The position numbers were made by a program, and so were the translations under genes. From the NCBI GenBank assembly GCA_027083485.1, contig JALWOO010000242.1, positions 1-5,590 of the forward strand: a stretch of 5,590 nt of DNA. Reading direction: 5' to 3'. Under the pieces are notes generated by a model. That model was not told where the DNA came from, did not search any database, and was given only the letters and a program-made list of their open reading frames with translations. This DNA comes from Amylibacter sp. GTDB lineage: Bacteria > Pseudomonadota > Alphaproteobacteria > Rhodobacterales > Rhodobacteraceae. Shown piece by piece: positions 1 to 5,590 of this stretch; position 1 is the first letter of the stretch, and every line of letters starts with the position of its first letter.

Positions 1-907
1 ATGTGGGTTTCACCGCAAAACGGCAGACGATATCCTGACCTGTGGAAATGCCGCCAAGGATGCCGCCGGCGTGGTTGGATGAAAATGTCGGGCCGTTGTT
101 GCCCATGTAGATTTCATCGGCGTTGTCTTCTCCGGTCAGTTCTGCCGCACCAAAACCGGCCCCGATTTCAACACCTTTCACCGCGTTGATCGACATCATG
201 GCGGCGGAAATATCTGTATCAATCTTGCCATAGACCGGCGCGCCCAGACCGGCGGGCACGTTGCGGGCCACGACCTCGACCACGGCCCCGACGCTGTTGC
301 CGGATTTGCGCAGGCTGTCCAGATAATCGGCCCAGTCGGCGGCGGCCTGTGCGTCCGGTGTCCAGAACGGGTTCTGGTTGATCTGGTCCCAGTCCCAGTT
401 GTCGCGGTTTACTTTTTGCGGACCCATTTGCACCATGCAGCCGATGATTTGCAGGTTCGGCACCAGCGCCTTGATGGCTTCACGGGCCACGCCACCGGCG
501 GCAACCCGTGCGGCGGTTTCGCGGGCCGATGACCGCCCGCCGCCGCGATAATCGCGGATGCCGTATTTTTGCCAATAGGTGATATCCGCGTGCCCCGGGC
601 GGAATTTATCCATGATGTCGGAGTAATCCTTGCTGCGCTGATCGGTGTTGCGGATCATCAGCTGGATCGGGGTGCCGGTGGTTTTGCCCTCGAACACGCC
701 GGACAGGATTTCCACTTCGTCGGCCTCTTGCCGTTGGGTGGTGTATTTATTCTGCCCCGGTTTGCGCATGTCGAGCCAGTGTTGCAACATGCTGGCCTCA
801 AGCGGCACATTCGGCGGGCAGCCGTCCACAGTTGCGCCAAGCGCAGGGCCGTGGCTCTCGCCCCAGGTGGTGACGCGGAAAAGATGGCCAAAAGAATTCA
901 TCGACAT
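1..907 (-). CDS. aroC: Chorismate synthase, N-terminal 302 residues (3' end cut by window edge)
   Basis: This gene encodes the last enzyme of the shikimate pathway, which converts 5-enolpyruvylshikimate-3-phosphate to chorismate using reduced FMN in the cytoplasm. The minus-strand translation begins [20 protein letters not shown], with the family's GESHG motif (His19). It continues through [20 protein letters not shown] near residues 51-70 and GHADITY with the second family histidine at His106. [11 protein letters not shown] follows at about 121-131, and the window ends in RFAVKPT, which the family uses before its C-terminal part. Full-length proteins are about 360 residues, so roughly 60 are missing only because the window stops. 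The start at 907 is preferred over the in-frame ATG two codons later because AAGGAG (919-914) lies 6 nt upstream. The gene diverges from the thiamine operon and has no functional link to it that I can see. The reading frame is intact and the identification is very secure. Confidence 0.97.
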   Translation of the reverse strand, partial: MSMNSFGHLFRVTTWGESHGPALGATVDGCPPNVPLEASMLQHWLDMRKPGQNKYTTQRQEADEVEILSGVFEGKTTGTPIQLMIRNTDQRSKDYSDIMDKFRPGHADITYWQKYGIRDYRGGGRSSARETAARVAAGGVAREAIKALVPNLQIIGCMVQMGPQKVNRDNWDWDQINQNPFWTPDAQAAADWADYLDSLRKSGNSVGAVVEVVARNVPAGLGAPVYGKIDTDISAAMMSINAVKGVEIGAGFGAAELTGEDNADEIYMGNNGPTFSSNHAGGILGGISTGQDIVCRFAVKPT

Positions 908-913
908 GGGGGT

Positions 914-919
914 CTCCTT
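914..919 (-). promoter_or_regulatory. Ribosome-binding site of aroC
   Basis: The minus strand reads AAGGAG here, 6 nt before the ATG at 907-905. This spacing decides the start at residue M1 of MSMNSF rather than M3. Confidence 0.8.
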
Positions 920-930
920 GTTCCGGTCTG

Positions 931-936
931 ATTAAA
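931..936 (-). promoter_or_regulatory. Possible -10 element for aroC
   Basis: The minus strand reads TTTAAT, the best -10-like hexamer in the GC-rich leader of aroC. It would give a leader of roughly 18-20 nt that still includes the AAGGAG site. I see no convincing -35 at the proper distance, so this is a weak guess by inspection. Confidence 0.2.
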
Positions 937-968
937 CCAAGCGCACAGGCGGGAAAAGGGTATTTTGC

Positions 969-996
969 TTGCAATCCGGCCGGACTCGCGTATTTC
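969..996 (+). promoter_or_regulatory. Possible promoter of the thiBPQ operon
   Basis: TTGCAA (969-974) and TATTTC (991-996) are separated by 16 bases and resemble weak -35 and -10 boxes. Transcription would start near 1003, right where the TPP aptamer begins, which is the main reason to favour this pair. An alternative -35 is TTGCTT at 965-970. The match to the sigma-70 consensus is partial, so the assignment is tentative. Confidence 0.3.
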
Positions 997-1002
997 TGGC
1001 CT

Positions 1003-1084
1003 TACCTCGGGGGGCCTTAGGGCTGAGATACGCAATGCGTGACCCGTTGAACCTGAACCGGATCATACCGGCGGAGGGAAGGTA
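1003..1084 (+). promoter_or_regulatory. TPP riboswitch (THI element) aptamer
   Basis: This leader RNA senses thiamine pyrophosphate. The conserved landmarks are all present: GGCTGAGAT (1021-1029), GACCCGTTGAACCTGA (1041-1056) and CATACCGGCGGAGGGAA (1064-1080). The helices can be drawn by eye. P1 is TACCT 1003-1007 with AGGTA 1080-1084. P2 is CGGG 1008-1011 with CCCG 1043-1046. P3 is a short GCC/GGC stem (1014-1016 with 1021-1023). An optional P3a stem is ACGC/GCGT (1030-1033 with 1037-1040). P4 is CCT 1052-1054 with AGG 1075-1077, and P5 is CCGG 1058-1061 with CCGG 1068-1071. The aptamer sits immediately upstream of thiB, its classic partner, so the expected effect is repression of thiamine uptake when TPP is plentiful. 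Confidence 0.96.
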
Positions 1085-1089
1085 CCGGA

Positions 1090-1129
1090 AATCTCCGAAC
1101 CAGACCTGCGCCTGTAGCCAATGGAGATT
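1090..1129 (+). promoter_or_regulatory. Riboswitch expression platform: helix that can hide the thiB ribosome-binding site
   Basis: AATCTCC (1090-1096) is an exact reverse complement of GGAGATT (1123-1129), and a G-U pair (1097 with 1122) extends it to 8 bp. The right arm contains GGAG (1123-1126), the Shine-Dalgarno site 6 nt before the thiB ATG at 1133. The left arm could instead pair with the aptamer's 3' side, CGGAGG 1072-1077 with TCTCCG 1092-1097 (one G-U), which overlaps P4. No T-tract follows, so translational rather than transcriptional control is the simplest inference. The pairings are seen directly; the switching model is inferred. Confidence 0.65.
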
Positions 1130-1132
1130 GAG

Positions 1133-2131
1133 ATGCTCAAACCACTTCTATTTGCTGCGGGACTTTGCCTTGCGACTGTTGCGACTGCGCAAGAAAAGCC
1201 CGTTCTTACTGTTTACACCTATGGCAGCTTTGTGTCGGACTGGGGGCCGGGGCCGAAGGTCGAAGAAGCCTTCGAGGCCGAATGCAACTGTGATTTGCAG
1301 TTGATTGACGCGGGCGACGGGGCGGCGCTGTTGTCGCGGGTACAGCTTGAGGGCACCCGCTCCAAGGCGGATATTGTGCTGGGGCTGGACACGAACCTGA
1401 CAGCGCGGGCGCGTGAAACCGGCCTGTTTGCACCGCTGGCCCTGACCGCGCAGCAACTGGATGTGCCGGTGGAATGGGTGGATGATACGTTCTTGCCCTA
1501 TGACTGGGGCTATTTCGCCTTTGTTTATGATAAAACCAAACTGACGGACGTGCCGGACAGCTTTCAGTCGCTGATTGATATGCCGAAGGATTTCAAAATT
1601 GTCATACAGGATCCGCGCAGTTCCACCCCCGGTTTGGGGTTGCTGCTCTGGGTAAAGGCTGCCTATGGCGACAAGGCCGCCGATATCTGGGCCGGTTTGC
1701 AGCCGCATATCCTGACTGTGACCAAGGGCTGGTCGGAAGCATACGGCATGTTTTTGAAGGGCGAGGCGGATATGGTTTTGTCCTATACCACCTCCCCCGC
1801 CTATCACCTGATTGCCGAAGGTGACAACACCAAGGCGGCGGCGTCTTTCAGCGAGGGGCACTATCTGCAAATCGAGGTCGCGGGCAAGCTGGCGGCGACG
1901 GATCAGCCGGAACTGGCGGACCGGTTTCTGGAATTTATGATCGGCCCGAAATTCCAGTCGATCATCCCGACAACCAACTGGATGTATCCGGCGGTTTTCT
2001 CCTTGGAGGGCCTGCCCAAAGGGTTTGAAACCCTGATTACTCCGGTTGAAAGCCTGATCGTCCCCGCAGAAGACGCCAAGCGCATCAAGGACGAGGCTTT
2101 GCAAGAATGGCTCACAACACTCAGCCGTTAA
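1133..2131 (+). CDS. thiB: Thiamine ABC transporter, periplasmic substrate-binding protein
   Basis: ThiB captures thiamine, its mono- and diphosphate in the periplasm and delivers them to ThiPQ. I chose ATG 1133 (332 residues) over the in-frame ATG at 1121. GGAG at 1123-1126 is correctly spaced only for 1133, and the protein then starts with a clean signal peptide: K3, a hydrophobic core, and a cleavage site after A17-T18-A19. The mature part begins QEKPVLTVYTYGSFVSDWGP, typical of ThiB, followed by the ECNCDL cysteine pair (C51, C53) and KADIVLGLDTNL. Tyr30, Trp37, Trp200 (TKGWSEAYG), Tyr218 (SYTTSPAYH) and Trp283 (TTNWMYP) correspond, with a constant offset of 3, to the aromatic residues I recall lining the thiamine pocket of the E. 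coli protein. Length matches the family (about 327-335). The gene is first in the operon, directly behind the TPP riboswitch, and its 3' end overlaps thiP by 25 bases. Confidence 0.96.
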   Translation: MLKPLLFAAGLCLATVATAQEKPVLTVYTYGSFVSDWGPGPKVEEAFEAECNCDLQLIDAGDGAALLSRVQLEGTRSKADIVLGLDTNLTARARETGLFAPLALTAQQLDVPVEWVDDTFLPYDWGYFAFVYDKTKLTDVPDSFQSLIDMPKDFKIVIQDPRSSTPGLGLLLWVKAAYGDKAADIWAGLQPHILTVTKGWSEAYGMFLKGEADMVLSYTTSPAYHLIAEGDNTKAAASFSEGHYLQIEVAGKLAATDQPELADRFLEFMIGPKFQSIIPTTNWMYPAVFSLEGLPKGFETLITPVESLIVPAEDAKRIKDEALQEWLTTLSR

Positions 2132-3693
2132 GCATTGCTCGGGTTCTGGCCGGGAGCAGCGCGCTGGTGCTGCTGCTGGTCATGACCCTTGGCACGGTGC
2201 TGGCCGTTGGCACCCACACCCGTTTGCAAAACGGGTTGGGGGCGGCGGATTGGGCGGCGCTGCGTTTTACGGTGACGCAGGCCGTGGTCTCGGCAACGCT
2301 GAGCATTCTGCTCGCGATCCCCACCGCGCGGGCATTGGCGCGGCGGCAGTTTTTGGGCCGTCAGATGATGGTGTCCCTGCTGGGCGCGCCGTTTATCCTG
2401 CCCGGTATTGTGGCGGTTCTGGGTATCGTCGCGGTCTGGGGGCGCACCGGCTATGTCAGTACGGTTCTGGGCTGGTTTGGCGGCGGGCCGCTGAATATAT
2501 ACGGCTTTACCGGCGTGGTTCTGGCACATGTGTTTTTCAATCTGCCGCTGGCCACCCGTTTCATTTTACAAGGCTGGCTGTCGATCCCTGCCGAGCATTT
2601 CCGTCTGTCGGCGCAACTGGGTATGAGCAGCAAAGCGGTCAACCGGCAGTTGGAACGCCCGATGCTGCGCGCGGTGGTGCCGGGGGCGTTTTTGCTGATT
2701 TTTCTGCTTTGCATCACCAGTTTCGCCGTGGCTCTGGCGCTGGGCGGAGGGCCAAAGGCCACGACTGTTGAACTGGCGATTTATCAGGCGCTGCGGTTTG
2801 ATTTCGATCTGCCCAAGGCCGCCCTGCTGGCGATGGTGCAATTTGCCCTGTGTACGGTGACGGCGCTTGCGACCCTGTGGATTGCCGCGCCGCAGGCTTT
2901 TGCTGTCGGGCTGGATCGTCCGGCGCGGCGATGGGACGGGCAGGACCGGCGGGCGGTTTTGTTTGATGCGCTGGTATTGCTGGCGGTGGCGTTGTTTTTG
3001 TTTGTGCCGCTGGTGTCGATCCTGTTGAATGGCGTGCCCAATTTGCTGAAACTGCCTGTTCAGGTCTGGCCGGCGCTGCGCAATTCTGTGCTGATCGCGG
3101 TGATCTCGGCGGTGGTGGCGATTGTGCTGTCGCTGGCGTTGTCGGCGCTGATTACCGGCCTTCAACGCCGGTGGAAATGGGCGGCAAGCCTGTTGGAAAT
3201 CATCGGCTTTCTGTCGCTTGCTGCCTCGCCTTTTGTGATCGGGACAGGATTGTTCATCGTGCTGAACCCCTATGTGGACCCTTTTGCGGCGGCGCTGCCG
3301 ATCACCATTGCGGTGAATGCGGTGATGTCGCTGCCCTTTGCCCTGCGTATTATTTTGCCGGCCATGGGGCGGGCGGAACATTTCTATGGCCGGCTTGGCG
3401 CGTCTCTTGGCATGACCGGCTGGTGCCGGTTTCGGCTTGCCATCTGGCCGCGCCTGAAACGGCCTGTGGGGTTTGCGGCCGGCCTGTCGGCGGCATTGTC
3501 GATGGGGGATCTGGGGGTGATTGCCCTGTTTGCCCCGCCGGATATGGCCACTTTGCCGCTGACCATGTATCGCCTGATGTCTGCCTATCAGACCGAGGCC
3601 GCCAGCGGTGTTGCCTTGCTGTTGATTGCAACCAGCCTTGCCCTGTTCTGGGTGTTTGACCGAGGAGGCCGCCTTGAGCATCACATTCGATAA
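2107..3693 (+). CDS. thiP: Thiamine ABC transporter, permease protein (two-domain)
   Basis: ThiP is the inner-membrane channel that moves thiamine and its phosphates released by ThiB. The 528 residues form two homologous permease halves, as in E. coli ThiP (about 536). I can pick out roughly twelve hydrophobic segments, for example near 12-35, 52-75, 87-112, 132-155, 190-212, 236-262, 286-308, 323-348, 361-387, 392-417, 453-476 and 497-517. Each half carries an EAA-type cytoplasmic loop that contacts the ATPase: EHFRLSAQLGM at about 163-173 and EHFYGRLGASLGM at about 424-436, each followed by a basic stretch and a proline. LALGGGPKATTVELAIYQAL (about 210-229) is a stretch shared with known ThiP proteins. 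The start lies inside the end of thiB, with GAGG (2093-2096) 10 nt upstream, so translation is probably coupled. The 3' end overlaps thiQ by 20 bases. Confidence 0.95.
   Translation: MAHNTQPLSIARVLAGSSALVLLLVMTLGTVLAVGTHTRLQNGLGAADWAALRFTVTQAVVSATLSILLAIPTARALARRQFLGRQMMVSLLGAPFILPGIVAVLGIVAVWGRTGYVSTVLGWFGGGPLNIYGFTGVVLAHVFFNLPLATRFILQGWLSIPAEHFRLSAQLGMSSKAVNRQLERPMLRAVVPGAFLLIFLLCITSFAVALALGGGPKATTVELAIYQALRFDFDLPKAALLAMVQFALCTVTALATLWIAAPQAFAVGLDRPARRWDGQDRRAVLFDALVLLAVALFLFVPLVSILLNGVPNLLKLPVQVWPALRNSVLIAVISAVVAIVLSLALSALITGLQRRWKWAASLLEIIGFLSLAASPFVIGTGLFIVLNPYVDPFAAALPITIAVNAVMSLPFALRIILPAMGRAEHFYGRLGASLGMTGWCRFRLAIWPRLKRPVGFAAGLSAALSMGDLGVIALFAPPDMATLPLTMYRLMSAYQTEAASGVALLLIATSLALFWVFDRGGRLEHHIR
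3663..3668 (+). promoter_or_regulatory. Ribosome-binding site of thiQ, inside the end of thiP
   Basis: AGGAGG lies 5 nt before the TTG at 3674-3676. This strong site, together with alignment of the protein N-terminus to ThiQ, supports the TTG start rather than the upstream ATG at 3626, which has no such site and would add 16 unrelated residues. Confidence 0.8.
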
Positions 3694-4372
3694 TCTTCAT
3701 TTGCAGGTCGGGGGTTTTGCCCTGTCTGCGGATTTCACCATCGCCAAAGGCCGCAAAGTCGCCCTGCTGGGGCCATCGGGGGGTGGCAAAAGCACGCTGC
3801 TCTCGGCCTTGGCCGGGTTCATGGATGTGGCGCGCGGGCGTATTTTGTATAACGGTCAGGAAATCACCGACCTACCCCCCGCCAAGCGGCCGGTGACGTT
3901 GCTGTTTCAGGATCACAACCTGTTTCCGCATCTGAGCGTGGAACAAAACGTGGGTCTTGGGCTGGATCCCAACCTGCGCCTGAGTGCGGCGCAAAAACAG
4001 GTGGTGGCAGAGGCCTTGGCCCGTGTCGGGCTGCACGGGCAAGAGAGCAAACATCCGGCGCAAATGTCCGGTGGCCAGCAACAGCGGGTGGCAATTGCGC
4101 GGGCCTTGTTGCGCGATCAGCCGGTTTTGGCGCTGGATGAACCCTTTGCCGCGCTGGGGCCGGCGTTGAAACATGAAATGCTGGATCTGGTGGCCGAAAT
4201 CGTGGACACCACCGGCGCAACCCTGTTGATGGTCACCCACCAGCCAGAGGACGCGCGCTATATCGCCGATGAGACGGTGCTGATTGCCGAAGGCACCGCC
4301 CATGCACCGCGCCCGACAGCGGCCTTGCTGGACAATCCGCCTGCGGCGTTGCGGGAGTATCTGGGAGCGTAG
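3674..4372 (+). CDS. thiQ: Thiamine ABC transporter, ATP-binding protein (TTG start)
   Basis: ThiQ hydrolyses ATP on the cytoplasmic face of ThiP to drive thiamine import. From the TTG start the protein has 232 residues, the same length I recall for E. coli ThiQ. The motifs follow in order: Walker A GPSGGGKST (33-41), Q-loop Gln79 (LLFQDHNLFPHLSV), signature MSGGQQQR (131-138), Walker B VLALDEP (151-157, catalytic Glu156) and the switch His189 (MVTHQPEDA). QNVGLGLDPNLRLSAAQ (91-107) closely matches ThiQ rather than other import ATPases. One oddity is the D-loop, which reads FAALGPAL instead of the usual SALDP, so Gly162 replaces the common aspartate. All other motifs look intact and the protein is expected to work. 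The gene overlaps thiP by 20 bases and ends with TAG. Confidence 0.95.
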   Translation: MSITFDNLHLQVGGFALSADFTIAKGRKVALLGPSGGGKSTLLSALAGFMDVARGRILYNGQEITDLPPAKRPVTLLFQDHNLFPHLSVEQNVGLGLDPNLRLSAAQKQVVAEALARVGLHGQESKHPAQMSGGQQQRVAIARALLRDQPVLALDEPFAALGPALKHEMLDLVAEIVDTTGATLLMVTHQPEDARYIADETVLIAEGTAHAPRPTAALLDNPPAALREYLGA

Positions 4373-4373
4373 T

Positions 4374-4452
4374 CCGTTCTTGAACGGGGCGGGCGGAACG
4401 GTTACGACTTTGCCAAAGCCCTTTGGGGCGTGCTGTTTTCCCATCCGTTCAA
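4374..4452 (+). repeat. Cluster of four GAACGG/CCGTTC hexamers in the thiQ-cobN gap
   Basis: The 92-base gap between thiQ and cobN holds CCGTTC at 4374-4379, GAACGG at 4382-4387, GAACGG at 4396-4401 and CCGTTC at 4445-4450. The first two form a compact hairpin. TTGAACGG (4380-4387) can alternatively pair over 8 bp with CCGTTCAA (4445-4452), whose end touches AAAGG (4451-4455), the best ribosome-binding candidate of cobN. The repeats are seen directly, but a role as an operator or RNA switch is only a possibility. I see no clear promoter in the gap and no room for a cobalamin riboswitch. Confidence 0.45.
4413..4426 (+). repeat. Small inverted repeat CCAAAG-CC-CTTTGG in the thiQ-cobN gap
   Basis: Two perfect 6-base arms flank CC. 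Realistically this is a 5-bp hairpin with a 4-nt loop. A short TTTT run follows 10 bases later (4436-4439), too far and too short for a standard intrinsic terminator. It may slow polymerase or do nothing. Confidence 0.3.
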
Positions 4453-4464
4453 AGGTTCCCGCCC

Positions 4465-5590
4465 ATGCATTTGTTACAAGCCCAGCCCGGCAGTATTTCC
4501 GATGGTTCCGAACCTGTCGACCTTGGCCAGACGCCTGCCGATCTGGTGTTCATTTCGGCGGCGGATACGGAAATTGCGGGGCTGTCGGAGGCCCATAGCA
4601 CGCTGGCAGGCGAAGGCGGGTCGCTGCGGCTGGCCAGCCTGAACCATTTGCAACATCCGATGTCGGTGGATTTGCACATTCAGGATTGTGCGGCGAAATC
4701 CGGCATGGTGATCGCGCGGGTTCTCGGTGGTTCCGGATACTGGAAATACGGGCTGGAACAATACGCGATTGCGCTGGGGCAGGCGGGGATACCCTTTGTG
4801 GCGCTGCCCGGCGACGACAAGCCGGACGAGGAACTATGGCGCTTGTCCACGGTGGCGCGCGCGGATTGGGAACAGCTTTGGGCCTATCTGGTTGAAGGCG
4901 GGCCGGAAAACGCGGTGAATTTCCTGCGCTATGCGGCGGCGATGCGGGAGGGCGGGGAGAAACCCGCTGGTGCCACGCCCTTGTTGCGGGCCGGCGTCTA
5001 TTGGCCCGGTGCCGGTATCAGTGATCTGGACGCGGCGCGGGCGCACTGGACAGAGGGCGCGCCGGTGGTGCCGCTGGTATTTTATCGCGCGCTGGTGCAG
5101 GGGGCAGGGTTGAACCCGATCAACCGCATGGTCAAGGCCTTGTTGCGTCAGGGCCTGAACCCTTTGCCGGTGTTTGTGGCCAGCCTCAAGGATCCGGTTT
5201 CCGTGGCGACACTGGAAACCCTGTTTCAGGCCGCACCCCCTGCGGTGATCCTGAACTGCACTGCTTTTGCCGTAGGTTCCCCCCATCAGGGCGAGCATCA
5301 CAAGGGGGCATCGAACCCCCTTGTGATGCCGGCCGCCAACCGCGCGCCGGTGTTTCAGGTGGTGCTTGCGGCCTCGTCAGAAGCGGATTGGGAAAGTGGC
5401 CTTAGCGGCCTGAGCGCGCGCGATATTGCGATGAATGTGGCCCTGCCGGAGGTCGACGGGCGGGTGTTGTCGCGGGCGATTTCATTCAAGGGCGAGGCGT
5501 ATTTTGACGAGGCCACGCAATGCCCTGTTGCCGCCTATCGGGCACGGGGCGACCGGATTGATTTTGTGGCACAACTGGCGGCGAACTGGG
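4465..5590 (+). CDS. cobN: Cobaltochelatase subunit CobN, N-terminal 375 residues (cut by window edge)
   Basis: CobN is the large subunit of the aerobic, ATP-dependent cobaltochelatase, which with CobS and CobT inserts cobalt into hydrogenobyrinic acid a,c-diamide on the way to vitamin B12. The frame stays open from ATG 4465 to the end of the window. It begins MHLLQAQPGSISDGSEPVDL and contains LGQTPADLVFISAADTEIAG, SLRLASLNHLQHPMSVDL, LPGDDKPDEELWRLSTVA, PLVFYRALVQGAGLNPINR, LPVFVASLKDPVSVATLE and IAMNVALPEVDGRVLSRAIS. These segments are ones I recognise from Paracoccus/Pseudomonas denitrificans-type CobN and distinguish it from the magnesium chelatase relative BchH/ChlH. Complete CobN is about 1,250 residues, so about 70 percent lies beyond the window. 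AAAGG (4451-4455) is a weak ribosome-binding site 9 nt upstream. Oddly, a perfect 14-bp inverted repeat sits within codons 277-289. The position 92 bases after thiQ leaves open transcription from the thiamine promoter. Confidence 0.94.
   Translation, partial: MHLLQAQPGSISDGSEPVDLGQTPADLVFISAADTEIAGLSEAHSTLAGEGGSLRLASLNHLQHPMSVDLHIQDCAAKSGMVIARVLGGSGYWKYGLEQYAIALGQAGIPFVALPGDDKPDEELWRLSTVARADWEQLWAYLVEGGPENAVNFLRYAAAMREGGEKPAGATPLLRAGVYWPGAGISDLDAARAHWTEGAPVVPLVFYRALVQGAGLNPINRMVKALLRQGLNPLPVFVASLKDPVSVATLETLFQAAPPAVILNCTAFAVGSPHQGEHHKGASNPLVMPAANRAPVFQVVLAASSEADWESGLSGLSARDIAMNVALPEVDGRVLSRAISFKGEAYFDEATQCPVAAYRARGDRIDFVAQLAANW
5295..5329. repeat. Perfect 14-bp inverted repeat inside cobN
   Basis: GCATCACAAGGGGG (5295-5308) and CCCCCTTGTGATGC (5316-5329) are perfect reverse complements separated by CATCGAA. 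They are translated in frame as EHHKGASNPLVMP (CobN residues 277-289), just after FAVGSP and before RAPVFQVV. Compared with CobN proteins I remember, this stretch is a variable loop and here seems about seven residues longer. No T-tract follows on either strand, so it is not a standard terminator. It may be a small palindromic repeat inserted into a tolerant surface loop. Confidence 0.85.

Noticed and set aside
542..558. Palindrome CCGCGAT-A-ATCGCGG inside aroC
   Set aside because: It encodes the conserved IRDYRGG stretch, so the palindrome is explained by codon choice in a constrained region.
569..935. Plus-strand frames opposite the aroC N-terminus
   Set aside because: They are antisense to highly conserved chorismate synthase sequence and have no domain of their own.
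1133..1190. ThiB as a lipoprotein because of Cys12 in the signal peptide
   Set aside because: The residues before Cys12 (AAGL) do not make a lipobox, and a normal signal peptidase I site A-T-A follows at 17-19.
969..1304. Open frame of 111 codons over the leader and the start of thiB
   Set aside because: It covers the conserved TPP aptamer and runs out of frame into thiB. It has no ribosome-binding site or family resemblance.
1148..2104. Long antisense frame (318 codons) across thiB
   Set aside because: It is the mirror of a GC-rich, strongly biased coding sequence. The product is rich in R, Q and G, shows no recognisable domain, and lies entirely opposite a certain gene.
2566..3684. Long antisense frame (372 codons) across thiP
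   Set aside because: The translation is a low-complexity mix of H, R, Q and K, as expected from reading the opposite strand of a hydrophobic membrane protein.
4374..4387. Hairpin CCGTTC-TT-GAACGG as an intrinsic terminator of thiBPQ
   Set aside because: It is followed by a G/C-rich run rather than a T-tract, so it does not meet the usual pattern.
4382..4399. GAAC repeats as an alphaproteobacterial LexA (SOS) box
   Set aside because: The known box needs direct repeats spaced by 7 bases (GTTC-N7-GTTC). Here the two GAAC copies are 10 bases apart.

Overview
The window carries an ordinary, well-formed thiamine (vitamin B1) uptake operon flanked by two biosynthetic genes that run off the window edges. 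GC content is high, third codon positions are GC-rich, and the proteins look most like those of Alphaproteobacteria, probably the Rhodobacterales/Roseobacter group. That taxonomic guess rests on remembered protein resemblance (the CobN N-terminus, the ThiBPQ style), not on a search.

Layout from left to right. Bases 1-907 on the minus strand encode the first 302 residues of chorismate synthase (aroC), whose C-terminus lies beyond the left edge. A divergent intergenic region (908-1132) separates it from the thiamine genes. It holds weak promoter candidates for both directions and then a clear TPP riboswitch (THI element, about 1003-1084). Downstream of the aptamer, a 7-bp perfect complement can hide the ribosome-binding site of the first transporter gene. 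A competing pairing with the 3' part of the aptamer suggests translational control.

thiB (periplasmic binding protein, 1133-2131), thiP (two-domain permease, 2107-3693) and thiQ (ATPase, 3674-4372) follow with overlapping ends, as expected for a tightly coupled operon. thiQ starts with TTG behind a strong AGGAGG. TPP made from imported thiamine would bind the leader and turn the operon down.

After a 92-base gap that contains four copies of the hexamer GAACGG/CCGTTC, cobN begins at 4465 and leaves the right edge. It encodes the large subunit of aerobic cobaltochelatase. The B12 gene lies in the same direction as the TPP-controlled operon, and no cobalamin riboswitch fits in the gap.

The two most interesting features are the riboswitch expression platform and a perfect 14-bp inverted repeat with a 7-nt loop buried in frame inside cobN (5295-5329). 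I see no novel defence, mobile or RNA-guided system here, and no tRNA, rRNA, CRISPR or insertion sequence.
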